A stretch of 64,000 nucleotides of DNA from Helicostylum pulchrum (Eukaryota > Mucoromycota > Mucoromycetes > Mucorales > Mucoraceae). Numbering within the stretch: position 1 is the stretch's first letter; every line of letters starts with the position of its first letter. The DNA lies in assembly GCA_025677825.1 (NCBI GenBank), contig JAIXMO010000013.1:1-64000 (forward strand), read 5' to 3'. Position numbers and translations under genes: made by a program. Of this stretch, positions 12,148 to 22,897 are shown one piece after another. A model generated the notes under the pieces. It was not told the origin of the DNA. It did not search any database and worked only from the letters and a program-made list of their open reading frames with translations.

Positions 12148-13062
12148 TTAGAGACGACGACCACGACGACCACCCTTTCTACGGGTAGAATCAGTGGGGA
12201 TAGGAGTAACATCCTCAATACGACCAATTCTCATACCAGCACGGGCAAGAGCACGAAGGGCAGCTTGTCCACCGGGACCGGGGGTCTTGGTACCAGTACC
12301 ACCAGTAGCTCTGAGCTTGATGTGGAGAGCGTTGATACCGAGTTCCTTACACTTGGCAGCAACTTGTTGAGCGGCCAACATAGCAGCATAAGGAGAAGAC
12401 TCATCACGATCAGCCTTAACTTGCATACCACCTGAAATAAAAAAAAACACAAAAAAGGTACACAGGAGGGGGATGTGCAAGATTTAGTCAGAAAATGCTT
12501 TTTCACAACAATAAAATCTTTCAATTACTTTTCTTTTTTTCCGCCTTGGTTTTTCGACAATTCTGTTTTCTCTTATTATATTTTAAAGAATCAATAATAT
12601 AATTATAATTTCACTTATAACCATGTATCGACAACTCTTTTAAAAAACGAATAATTATAATAATAAAAAACTGAACTGACGAAAAACTAAGGAAGAAAAG
12701 AAAAAAAAGTAAAGAAACACATGCCGCTCGACTCTTTCTTTTTCAGTGAAGAAAAAAAAAAGAGTGGCGTCCTTTATATATATATATAATATATACACAA
12801 AAAGAAAAAACAATGACTTACCAGTGACACGAGAGATAGTTTCACGACCGGAAAGATCGGTGATGTGAACAAAGGTATCGTTGAAAGAAGCAAAGATATG
12901 AGCAACGCCGAAAACGAGCTCACCTTCACGAACTTGAGGACCGAGAGTGACCTTCTCGACGACCTTGGGGGCAACCTTCTTGTTGGACTATAACAAAACA
13001 GAAATGATGGATGAGTTACGTGTACGGATGGATGGGGCTGTTGCACATCAAAAACTTACCAT
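12148..13062 (-). CDS. RPS14: 40S ribosomal protein uS11 (S14)
   Basis: Component of the small-subunit platform near the mRNA exit. Three exons are clear: 13062-13060 (only the ATG), 12987-12822 and 12431-12148. The second exon reads [20 protein letters not shown] through [18 protein letters not shown]. The third carries the family signature [36 protein letters not shown] and ends [17 protein letters not shown]. Length is about 150 residues, normal. Codon use is more C/G-rich at third positions than in the neighbours, as expected for a highly expressed gene. An intron directly after the start codon is a common ribosomal-protein layout. Confidence 0.97.
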
Positions 13063-13413
13063 ATTGATTATGGATTAAGATAAAGAGGAAGAAGTCTTGA
13101 AACCTGTGAATCTGTGCTCTAGTTTATACACGTTTTTTTTTTTTTCTTCTTCGGAATTAAAAATAAATGGATGTGTTTTGTCCGGACCGGCACACATGAA
13201 ACTACTCCCAAAAAAAAAAAGTAAGAATATGCCGTATTTTTCCACATCATTTGCCCGTTATTTAACGGGAAGGAGATAAATTCAATTGAATAAAAAAGAC
13301 GCTTGTGTTTACAATCTTAAAGGCTAAAATTTATTTAATTGTAGTAGAACAAATAAGAAGAGAAATTTACGTGTGTGAAAAAAAAACTATGTATAGGGAA
13401 GTAACCGAGTTAT
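13063..13413. other. Intergenic between uS11 and the NDUFA4-like gene
   Basis: Promoter of the minus-strand uS11 gene and 3' end of the next gene upstream. No further gene recognised. Confidence 0.5.
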
Positions 13414-13862
13414 TTAAAAGGATGTGGACTTCATGTCCTTGCGAGAAGCGTAGAATTCGGGAGTAGCATTAAGCAACTAAACATATACATGTATCAGTAA
13501 AACTAGCTTAAACTTATAAATGTTTTATTTTTACCTTAATGTTTTGATGCTGTTGAACGCGTTGCCAAGGGAAAGGGTTGTTTTTGCGATCAATTTGAAT
13601 TTCAGGATGAGTTCTGAGCAAGTAAACTAAATAAAAGATGTTAGGAGAGATAAATTAAATATATTTTATACATGCAAAGGGAATATTTACGAGGATATCT
13701 GTATACATATAAAAAGAAATAATGTTTAGTTTAAACTGATACACGGATAAGTATCATCAAACAAAAAAGTACTTACGTAACAGCGGCGGCACAACCGGCA
13801 CCACAGAATAAGAAGAGAGGAGCTAAAGCAGGATTAGCACGAACAAAGGTAATGAAAGCCAT
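13414..13862 (-). CDS. NDUFA4-family small mitochondrial respiratory-chain subunit
   Basis: Small membrane protein of the respiratory chain. NDUFA4 homologues are associated with complex I or cytochrome c oxidase. Four exons: 13862-13777, 13698-13691, 13626-13535 and 13476-13414, giving 82 residues. The product starts MAFITFVRANPALAPLFLF, has one transmembrane segment (LAPLFLFCGAGCAAAVT), then YLLRTHPEIQIDRKNNPFPW, where D-R-x-N-x-P-x-P-W is the family hallmark. It ends ASRKDMKSTSF. Exon 2 is only 8 nt and is needed to keep frame and restore the T-Y-P-L-Y-L-L-R helix end. No presequence is present, as is usual in the family. Confidence 0.88.
13691..13698 (-). other. 8-nt microexon of the NDUFA4-like gene
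   Basis: Coding-strand ATATCCTC lies between acceptor ..ATACAG and donor GTAAAT. Exon 1 ends in phase 2 and exon 3 resumes in phase 1 (94 nt before it), so only an 8-nt exon joins them in frame. Confidence 0.8.
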
Positions 13863-14174
13863 ATTTTAACAAGATAGATTTATAAAATAGAGAGTAGGGT
13901 GGAGAATTGATTATTTAACAAGGAAGAAAAAAGAATTATAAATAAAGGGGGATTTTTTTATTTTATACAAGCTATGCATAAGTCATGAGAACAAAACATT
14001 ACTTTTCACACACACACTATATTTCAACAACAAACTAAAATAGCTTCTCACGACTCCCCTCAACTATTTTAATCCCTTTTTTTTTTTCTTTCTCTTTTTT
14101 TATATACACACGCTGATATTACCAAATGTCGTACGTACCATATTAATTTATTACAAAAAGAGTTGCATAATGAC

Positions 14175-14391
14175 TTACACGTCATTTAAAGGAATGTACC
14201 ACCACCACCATTGAATGACTTGAATGAAACTACTATCAAATCTGTTCAAAACTTGACTTTTATGAGTTCCCGTTTAATTGATCAAAGCGATGTGATGCGG
14301 GGTAAACGAAAAAAAGTTGTTATTATTGTTGTACAAAACAAAAACAGTATGTACCTTACATATTCTCTCTCTTATAGTTAACATCTGTCAT
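14175..14391 (-). CDS. Candidate 37-residue membrane microprotein, one intron
   Basis: Two exons (14391-14360, donor GTAAGG; 14256-14175, acceptor AAAAG) join in frame to a 37-residue product starting MTDVNYKRENIQVLNRF and ending IQWWWWYIPLNDV. Four tryptophans followed by Y-I-P suggest a short membrane-interface helix. It lies upstream of, and on the same strand as, the NDUFA4-like gene, so a mitochondrial inner-membrane accessory peptide is one guess. The coding evidence is only the unusual peptide and consistent splice signals. I do not recognise the family. Confidence 0.35.
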
Positions 14392-14542
14392 TATTTGATT
14401 GAACATCAAACACAAGAATTACAAGATTTGAATCATACTTTATTAAAATTGCTAAATAATACAAGAAAATGATGGATATATATAATGTAAACTGCTAGTA
14501 CGATAAATAAATAATAAATAAATAAAATATTTCTAACTATGA

Positions 14543-14791
14543 TTATTTGTTGCTAATATTTGGAACTATGTCACACATTGACGTAACACGAGTCTCTTTC
14601 ATATTGGGAGAATTTTTGATAGAACTAGTTGAATGTACACTACTATTATTATAAGCAGCTAAATAACCTGAACCTGGTTTTGCTGGCTGTAAATTAGATA
14701 CCATCGAATCTGATAAACTTGTTCTTTGGTTAGGTGAGAGATGATGACCGAAACGAGACATGACGTTATTCATATAGTTTGGTGCAGACAT
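14543..14791 (-). CDS. Small hypothetical protein, 82 residues
   Basis: Intronless frame starting MSAPNYMNNVMSRFGHHL and ending DIVPNISNK. It is rich in S, N and P, with no membrane segment or known domain, so probably disordered. The start is the first ATG. An in-frame stop and typical A/T-rich 3' sequence follow. It could be a single-exon regulatory peptide or the last exon of a larger gene whose upstream exons I cannot define. No family recognised. Confidence 0.45.
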   Translation of the reverse strand: MSAPNYMNNVMSRFGHHLSPNQRTSLSDSMVSNLQPAKPGSGYLAAYNNSSVHSTSSIKNSPNMKETRVTSMCDIVPNISNK

Positions 14792-15610
14792 TTAATACTA
14801 GTTATTTTAGAGTAAAGAAAACAGAGGTATAAAAAAAAAAATCGAAAAAAAAAACCAAGTTAAATAAATTTTATAAAAATTTTAGCGTTAAAAAACTATA
14901 CACTTTCCCTCCAATGGGAGAATTCTTTACCGTATTTAGAGATGAATTGTTCCGGTCAAAAAATTATAAGTAGTTGACCAACCTCTCGTTAAATGATAGC
15001 TCGAGAATACTAAATTGAGTGATTACTGTAACTCGTTGATACTTCAAAGGATGCTAAGCGGCATTATTATAGTCATCTACTACATCTGTTTCAAAGACCT
15101 TTCCTTCGAATTCAGCCCAATGTACTCGGAGTATGCTTATTAGCAAGGCCAAAAGTCATGAAGATTGTTACATGTTCAGGCAAAAAATGTGTGACGCATG
15201 AGCCATTTTTAGTTTGTGAACAGGTTGAAACATATTTTAAAAAAATAAATCACTTTTTCTTTCTTTTTATGTCCGCACTGTTTTTCTTAAAGCAACCACC
15301 TTGTAAAAGAGCGGCTGTCACAAACGCTCAAGTGTATTTCGTCCAATTGTAATACCGTAAAGTTAATAAAGGTACGAAAAAATAATACCCCGTACTTTTT
15401 TTTCTGAACGTGTAAATAGAGCATGTACCAATAAAAAAAAAAAAAAAAAAAAAAAAAAACTTGCTTTTTGCTTGAAAACTCATTTCGCAATACTTAAAAT
15501 GACCACATTCGAGTAGCAACTTTCGAAGCTTTCAATGAGTGTATTGCTTCGGAAATGAAGTTGAATGTCGACGAATGAGAGAGTTGCTTGAAACTTGACT
15601 GTATGTCAGA
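14792..15610. other. Intergenic, nothing recognised
   Basis: Contains a ~27-bp poly-A tract near 15434-15460. Short open frames here run through homopolymers and are not credible genes. Confidence 0.5.
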
Positions 15611-16950
15611 TGAAGAGGACGATGAGCTCCATGTCAACTCTCATCCGCGTGGAAAGCGCGTTGTAAATGTCAACATCGATTAAATATATTACCTAAAGCA
15701 AATATGCTCGAAGAGGAATATACGGAGATTATGCGGAACCACATAAATATACTTAATGATATGTATGATACAAGGACTATATTTACGTCCTCAACATGCA
15801 TGTATGTATGATCTAGCTAGCGTAAGTGATTTCAACATCAGAAGACCAGGTCGTTGGAATTCTGATTATATGAGCAATGCGTTATGTTACTGATCTTCCA
15901 AGAGAGGTTATGCGTTCAATAGGAGGATTTGAAAAAAAAGAAGGGAAGTTTCCACTTTCCAAGAACCGATTTAGAACTACAACGAAAGGTTTTCCCAGAA
16001 AAGCTGATATGTGGATGGACAAGCTTAATGTCAATGCGATTGAATACAGCGTTGCTGCTAGAGGAGGGTTCCTTAATCTGATTAAGGTATTAAGACTTAC
16101 TGTTCTTCAGGATGCAGTTGTTATTATGGGACTCTTTCCTCAACATCCTGTATTTAAAAATGCGATCTCTACTGATTCCCCCTTTTCTTTGTTTTTTAAA
16201 GTAAGTTTATTTTAATCACTGCAATTAGTTTTAAATTACTAACTAATATTTTTTTCTTTCTTATTGGTAGTAACTTGGAGGAGTTTTTATCAGCCGACCA
16301 TACGCCGCCGCAGGAACTGACATTTCAGCGAGCAATGTCTGTGTTAGCTAGGGAACTTGATACAAGATTCAGCTGCCAAGACACCACTAATCGCTTGATT
16401 GATCCAGCAATTGGAATACCTTGAGCTCAAAGATCAATGATATTTCAACTTATGGAGCTCCTGTTCCTGTGCGTGTAACTGTAGAGTTCTCAGACGGTAA
16501 TAGTCGAACGATCTCTGGTATTAATGCAAGCAATACTCCAGAGAATAACGTTGTCTCTGTCGATCCAACGTCTGCCACTATTGATACCGTCTCTAACGCA
16601 AGTAATGTGAAGCCTGCTTTATACCTTCGACAGCTAATCATAGATGGAGTACAATTTCTGACTTATGGCGAGAGTACACGGTTGGGTTGGGAGGAGTACC
16701 AGCCATCCAGCAATTAAATGAAACAAACAAAAGCTGGTACCCAATTAATCATAAGACCTTCCATTACCGTCGCATGCGTATCATTGAAGCAATGATAGCA
16801 TCTCTTATACTGCTGCTGAAGTACGGTCTTCCTTCACATCCCCCAATACATATTCTAAATCCACTTATCTTCTTTCACAAATTGAGCCCCTCTTTCCTAA
16901 GGATAGTCACTCATATCGAGCGATTACTCAATCCAACACAAGATTAGTTT
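15611..16950 (+). pseudogene. Crypton-type tyrosine recombinase relic with GCR1_C-like tail
   Basis: The plus strand carries, in changing frames, peptides typical of fungal Crypton/Ndc10-like tyrosine recombinases. These are NIRRPGRWNSDYMSNA near 15832-15876 (the catalytic-tyrosine region), a frame change, then YVTDLPREVMRSIGGFEKK, PRKADMWMDKLNVNAIEYS and LRLTVLQDAVVIMGLFPQHP up to about 16200. After a possible intron (16201-16270) come LEEFLSADHTPPQELTFQRAM and RELDTRFSCQDTTNRLIDP. Then, after another frame change, GGVPAIQQLNETNKSWY and KTFHYRRMRIIEAM resemble the GCR1_C DNA-binding domain. The N-terminal catalytic half (R..HxxR) is missing. An element fossil, not a gene. Confidence 0.7.
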
Positions 16951-16989
16951 AGCTCCCTCTTTTCCTATTTTTATACTTATCTACAGTCT

Positions 16990-17271
16990 CCCGTTTATTC
17001 TAGTTCCACCGCTCATTGACCATTGTATTTTTTTAATAAAAACTACTTTTACAACAAGAACAACAACAAAAAAACTGTTGAAAAAACTACTGACACTTAT
17101 AAGGTTTATTTGGAAATACCGAATCTCGATGAGGATAAAATAAAACTCACAAATAGTCGTTTAAAGTTACTTTTAACGTCCCTTGCTCAGTCAGTCACGT
17201 TGAAACTTAAAGCTTATAATGAACAGGTGATTGCTCAAATTGGTGCCAAAATGAATAACCTGGTGAAATAA
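16990..17271 (+). pseudogene. Open frame without a start codon, unknown
   Basis: An open stretch ends at a stop at 17269 and includes TYKVYLEIPNLDEDKIKL and LLTSLAQSVTLKLKAYNEQV. It has no usable ATG. It could be the last exon or a remnant connected with the Crypton relic just upstream, or a separate gene fragment. No family recognised. Confidence 0.3.
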
Positions 17272-17797
17272 AATATTACAAGTTAAAATAAAAATAAAAG
17301 AGTTTTTAATAAGATAGAATTGAGTATCGCTTATTAATTTAGTAATCATTGACTATTTATAAGTTTTATGAAAGAAAGATAAGATATAATCAGGACAGGT
17401 CTGTCGTTGAAGGTTGATATATGTTACCCTATAGCAACCGAATTACTGGATTTCCCCCCTCTCCAAAGTGAGCTTATTTTTGGAAAATGAGGCAGGAAAC
17501 CAAGTAATTCTTTCTTTCTTTCTTTCTTCTTTTACTACAAAGTAGCATACAATTGTTTTTTTATATGGTATGTGTGCATCTTTTAAAGAATCTTACATAT
17601 TGTATTAATTCCATATGTTTTTTAAGCATATTCAACTGGATACAGTTTTCCGAACGAAAGCATCTCTGCATATCAAGGACAAACTTGGTAATTCGCATAA
17701 ATTTATATAAAACCCGCTTTTGACACACAAAGATTAGGGTGACTTTTTTTTTTTTTCTTTTTTTTTTTGAACCCTTTTTTTTTTTTTCTTTCTTTAA
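17272..17797. other. Intergenic, BST1 promoter region
   Basis: AT-rich upstream region of BST1. It has a (CTTT)n microsatellite at about 17511-17530 and pyrimidine-rich tracts (T runs at 17744-17793) directly before the start codon, a common promoter context in this window. Confidence 0.5.
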
Positions 17798-20700
17798 ATG
17801 AATGATACCAGTTCATTAGTATCATCTAGTTGTAAAGAAAATAACAGTAAAAGCACCGAAATAAAGCAACCACAGGAACAACAACCAGTAATACCACTTT
17901 TAAGAATCGATCGAACTGATGAACAGCGTTCACATTCTTTAAATAGCAAAGCGAACAACAGTAGAATGTCTTCGCCTGATTCTCCACCTTCTTCACCTGT
18001 TTCTCCTACTTTAACTCGTGCTATTTTACCGCGACTTTACCGTCTCGCAAAACTTACTCGATTCTTAATACTACTCTTGATACTTTTTTCCATTGGCTCA
18101 ATATACATCATCTTGGACTCCTTTCAACATCACCAACGAGATGTATCTGGCTGTCAAGAAAGTTATATGAGACCACAGTATATTAAACAAACTGGATTTG
18201 ATAGTGAAATGACTCGGTTCGCTGGAAAATATGGTCTATATCTTTATAGAGAAAAAGGTATTGACTTTTCTGACCAGGTAAAATTTTTTTTTAAAAAAAA
18301 TAGTTTATTTATATCCTAATTACTTTTTAAGCCAACTGGAGTCCCGGTAGTATTTATACATGGTCACGCTGGTAGTTACAAGCAAGTAAGATCCTTGGCT
18401 GCAGAAGCCTCAGTTCACTACTATAAAAATTACGCAAGAGATACAGAAAAGTGGCAAAACGGTTTAAGAAGTTTAGACTTTTTTACAGGTAAATCTTTTT
18501 TTTTTTTTTACTGCTTTAAAAAAAACGTACACTAACAAAACAAAAATAAAAAAAAGTGGACTTTCATGAAGAGTTTTCTGCACTTCATGGACAATCAATA
18601 TTAGAACAAGCAGAGTATTTAAATGACGCTATCGATTATATTCTTAAACTCTACCCACAAACTCAAAAGATAGATTACGCAGACGATACAAAGTTACCAG
18701 ACCCAACCTCAGTCATCATTATTGGTCATTCGATGGGAGGCATAGTGGCTAGAACTATGTTTACAATGAACAATTATCAACACGGTACAATTAATACCAT
18801 TATAACCATGTCGACACCTCATATGTTACCACCCGCACCATTTGATTGGAAAATATCTCAACTCTATGACGATATCAATAAGTTTTGGCAAGAAGGATTT
18901 TCAAAGCATGCTATGGAATCCGATGATAGATACCACCATGAATCTTTACGCGATATCTCTATTATTTCAATGGCTGGTGGTACATTAGATAACACTGTTT
19001 GTTCAGACTCTACAAATATTGGTTCAATTGTACCTGAGACACATGGTTTCACAGTATTCTCTACTGCTATTCCCAATGTTTGGACAGGTGCTGATCATGT
19101 TTCTATTTTGACATGTAATCAGTTAGTGAAAGTGGTTTCTAGGACATTGTTGGATTTAGTAGATGTTAGAAGAGGTCCTCAAACAAAACCGTTAGAAGAA
19201 CGTATGCAAATTATGCGTCATGCCTTTTTAAGTGGTCTTGAAGATCGCAAAGGTGATGGTTCTGACCTTCAATTAGGTAAATATTCCCCCTTTTTTTCAA
19301 CATGTTACACACGCAACTTGAAACTCATATATTTATTCTTTTTAACTTCAAAAGGCAACTTGAGTTTTTTTGATTTATTAGAAACTGATACTTTGTTTTT
19401 AAGACCAGGAGAAAAGTTAATTATTGGCAAAGATCCCATTGCCAAAATGGTTTTATTACCTACTGTAGCAAATGCTGATGCATTTGCTATTCTCTCTGAC
19501 AGTAAAATCGATATTGATGGTAGATTTGAATTATTACTATGTTCCAAGATAAATGGTCAAGCTCTCAATTCTACTCGTTTTGCTTGCAGAGCTGCAAACT
19601 CAATCAGTGTCCCTATTCCTGCTTCTACCGATACTGATGTCTATCCCTTCTCCGGTAACACTTTTTCATTTGCAAGTATTGAATTTAGAGAAATGGGTTC
19701 CTATACCTTTTTTGTTGTAGTTGATAAAGGACATGGTGGATTTTTGATGATTGAACCATTTAAAACAAGAACCAATACTGAAGTTATCCGACAATCCATG
19801 TTATGTAAGTTTTTTTTTTTTTGCTTAGTATTCTTATTGTTACTATTTTTAACTAAAGTCAAATGTTGTAGCTATTGCGCTTGAAGGCGTGCATGTTAAA
19901 ACAGGACCAGGTCTATTTACTTCTATCCGTATACCCTCTATAGAAAGTCCCATCTTGGCATACCACCTTAAAGTATCAAGACCCAATTGCCGCTCCTACC
20001 CTAACCACTTTTCACCCTTCTTACGACAATCCATCTCCACCATGCACGAATCCAAATTCTACGTCAATTTAGCTGGAAAAATGGAAGACGAAACCGATGT
20101 ATCTATTCACGGTCGTACTGCATTTGCCTCCATTGTAAGTCACTCGCGTGATATAGATCAAAACGGGCTATCTTTTCAAATCTGGATGGACCCTTCGTGT
20201 CCAGAGCCGTTACAATTAGACCTTTCCATCGATTGGTACGGTAGTGCTGGTCGATTAGGTTTTAGAAACGGAATTATGTTGGCAACGTTTTCTTTTATTA
20301 TCGTCATGCTTGTGTTTGCTAGCCAAATTAAGTGTTATAATGATACGGGTATTTTCCCTCATTTTGGACAAGGTTTATCTTATTGCTTTCGAAGGTCACT
20401 TCCGTTAGTGATGGTGTGCGTTGCAATATGCAGTATCGCTCAATGCGCTTCTCCTTCCACTTATTATACGTTTGATGATCTTTGGTATTTACCTTCAGCC
20501 AGTATCTCTTGGCAAGATGTAATGACTGGAAACACAGATCCCTTCTTTTGGTGGATTCCACTTGCCGGGCTAGCACTAAGTCTTGGCATTGTTAGTTTAC
20601 TTTGGCTACTTGTTGATGGCGGTGTCCGTTTCTGTGCTTACCTTTCTGTGTTTTTCTCAAAGCAATGCGGGTTAGGCGTTTGGCCCATATCTCATTCACA

Positions 20701-21368
20701 AGAAACCAGACAACAACAAATCCAACGTAGAACAATCACCACACTATTTTTGTTTTTATTAGTGGCTACATTTATTCCATATCAATTCGTGTTTGTAGTT
20801 GCTTTCTTGGTTCATATTGTCACTTGTGTTCGGTCTTTAGTAATGTCTTGGGTGACCAGTGGTAGATTGGATTTGAAACGAACAAATCGTTACAATTACA
20901 TGCTTTCAACTTTATTGTTGTTCTTTACCTTGTTACCATTTAATTTACCCATTCTTTTGGTTTGGATTCGTAATATCTCTGTACATTGGTTTGTTCCCTT
21001 TTCGTCCGATCATAATGTTTTATCCATTGCTCCAATTATGATTTATGTGGAAATTCTTACAAGTAATCGAAAAATGTTACCACGTCAAAGAAATAGGTAA
21101 GAGAGAGAGAGAGAGAGAAAAAAATACATGTATGTTATTAACTCAAATGTGAAATAGATTTTGGAGTATATTGACATACTTTATAATGTATTACATTATT
21201 GTTTACGCTTTTCTGTATGGTATCAAGTATACACACTGGCTTTACTTTTTATCAAACAATTTTGTAGCTTGGTTACTGTTACTTCATTTTGTTGATTCTC
21301 ATTACGGACGGTTATTATATCATTATTTGATGGATCATATCAGAATTGGTAGTAAAAAGCATTCATAA
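17798..21368 (+). CDS. BST1: GPI inositol-deacylase (BST1/PGAP1)
   Basis: ER membrane enzyme that removes the acyl chain from the inositol of GPI anchors, needed for ER exit and quality control of GPI proteins. Start at 17798. A cytosolic S/P-rich N-terminus is followed by a membrane anchor (FLILLLILFSIGSIYIIL, residues ~90-107). The alpha/beta-hydrolase domain has the oxyanion stretch VPVVFIHGHAGSYKQ and the nucleophile elbow IIGHSMGG. Several C-terminal transmembrane segments lie at 20240-21340. Introns are near 18280-18332, 18489-18557, 19276-19355, 19806-19871 and 21099-21156. The last exon ends GRLLYHYLMDHIRIGSKKHS. Total length of about 1,000 residues is normal for the family. Confidence 0.93.
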
Positions 21369-21470
21369 TTTTTACGTGTCTGTTGTTGTTACGCGCTCCT
21401 TCCCCCTCCTCTCTTTGCCGAAAGAGAGTTAGTACATATTTATATCCCTATCTTCATTTTAATTTATAAT

Positions 21471-21530
21471 CCTTTAACCTCTCTTGTATATATACACACT
21501 ATTTCCAGATATTGGGGCACTTTTTTTTTA
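21471..21530 (-). repeat. Conserved 3'-flank box of A-type genes, copy 1
   Basis: Plus-strand CCTTTAACCTCTCTTGTATA, then CTATTTCCAGATATTGGGGC and a T run. Two other copies lie beside the stop codons of the A1 and A2 genes (24984-25037, 27417-27464). It sits 30 bp from the end of the A0 relic, i.e. in its 3' UTR position. Confidence 0.75.
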
Positions 21531-21559
21531 TTTGAAAAATATAAAAAAAAAGAAAGCTT

Positions 21560-21990
21560 AATTATTGACTAAATAGCAGAATTGAGACCACGAAGTGGTT
21601 CTCTCAAGGCATTTACATTTGCATTTGCATTTGGCCTGATCTCTTAGAGCTACGAAACACCCTTGAACATTATTTGTCTCTTCCAACATAGAATTAGTCT
21701 ACTTCTCTACATTTATTTCTCCTTCTCCATTTAAGTTATCTATCGCTGTATCAATTGATGCCAAGTAATATTCGAGTTCCTTGAAGGTATCTGTATGCGA
21801 TTCATTAAATCTATCTGCCTCTTTAAATAGCCTTTCCAACCGTATTAATATGCCATGAAGGTCTTCAGCAAGCTGTTTTCTCTTTCTTTCTCTTTTAAAA
21901 TATATGGGTAATTGTGAGACAGCGGCATAAAGACTAACAAAAACAAAGGGCGTATACGGGATTTCTGGCTAAGCCGATATACTGGCAAAA
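21560..21990 (-). pseudogene. A0: truncated copy of the A-type helical protein
   Basis: The minus strand gives SLYAAVSQLPIYFKRERKRK, LHGILIRLERLFKEADRFNE and TFKELEYYLASIDTAIDNL. These align with the second half of A1 (RLYTAVSRYSTYQ.., ELLEQADKFNDSHS, KELDTYLRSIDNMV) and A2. Further on, NVNALREPLRGLNSAI matches the A C-terminal motif in another frame. Stops interrupt the reading (for example at VEK-stop), and the N-terminal half is absent. A decayed paralogue whose partner B gene is gone; an aldo-keto reductase remnant now lies in its place. Confidence 0.8.
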
Positions 21991-22222
21991 GTAAATCTTT
22001 ATTTTTTTCTTTTTTTTAAAAAAAACTAAACTATATTATTTTTTATGCGCGTAACGAAAATATAATAGGAAACTCGATACACGTCCTAAAACCAAACCTG
22101 TATCATATATAAAGACGTATTTTGACAATGTCTAGTAGTTGTTTATCTTTCTATATTATTTTACGTAAATCTTTACATTAATAATAATATAAAAAACGTC
22201 ATCTGCAGCAGAAATCCCCAAA

Positions 22223-22897
22223 ATGCAATATGCTCGTTTCGGAAACACTGGTATGAAGATAATAAGGTATTTTTTTTAAAAAAAAAAAGAAAATGTCACT
22301 CATTATAAACAAACAAAATAGGTTTTTAAAATCTGTATCGGCTGTATGTCTAACGGAAATTCATCTTGGAGTCCCTGGATTGAAGATGAAGAAGAATCCA
22401 TCAAGCTTATCAAGGAAGCCTACGCAGCTGATATTAACTTTTTCGATACTGCCGGTACCTATTCCAACGGTGAAAGTGAGATCGTTCTTGGCAAGGCCTT
22501 AAAGGAAATCGGTGCTAATAGAGGTTGTGTTGATGCTAGTATTGCTGGTATTCCCTGGCCTCCTTTGGCTATGGGTGCACTTACCGGTAAAAACAGAAAG
22601 ACCACTCGTACCGAATCCAAATTCCAACTTCAAAACTTCTTACCTGATAAGCAAAAAGAAATTGACGATACAATTATTGATCGTATTGAAGAAATTGCAA
22701 AGAAGCATAACAAGACTTGTGCTCAAATTGCTTTAGCATGGCTTTATGCTAAAAAATATGTCACTTCTCCTATCGTAGGTGTTAGTAAAATTGAACAATT
22801 ACACGACTTGATGGGACCTTTTGAGATCAACTTAATCGATGAAGAGGTCAAGTACTTGGAGGAACCTTATGTTCCCAGAAGAGCTCTTGCTCTTTAA
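22223..22897 (+). pseudogene. Aldo-keto reductase lacking its central barrel
   Basis: Start MQYARFGNTGMKII at 22223, a short intron to about 22321, then SNGNSSWSPWIEDEEESIKL and INFFDTAGTYSNGESEIVLG, the usual AKR N-terminus with the active-site Asp and Tyr region. At about 22526 the sequence jumps from LKEIGANR to GCVDASIAGIPWPPLAMGAL, so roughly 150 residues are absent, including the catalytic Lys and His strands. The C-terminus is normal (CAQIALAWLYAKKYVTSPIV, EVKYLEEPYVPRRALAL). The deletion keeps the frame. The first intron as I read it does not join in frame, further suggesting decay. No active enzyme expected. Confidence 0.75.

Noticed and set aside
16421..16717. Stand-alone 98-codon gene
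   Set aside because: Opens on TTG and continues the frameshifted Crypton relic; treated as part of the pseudogene.
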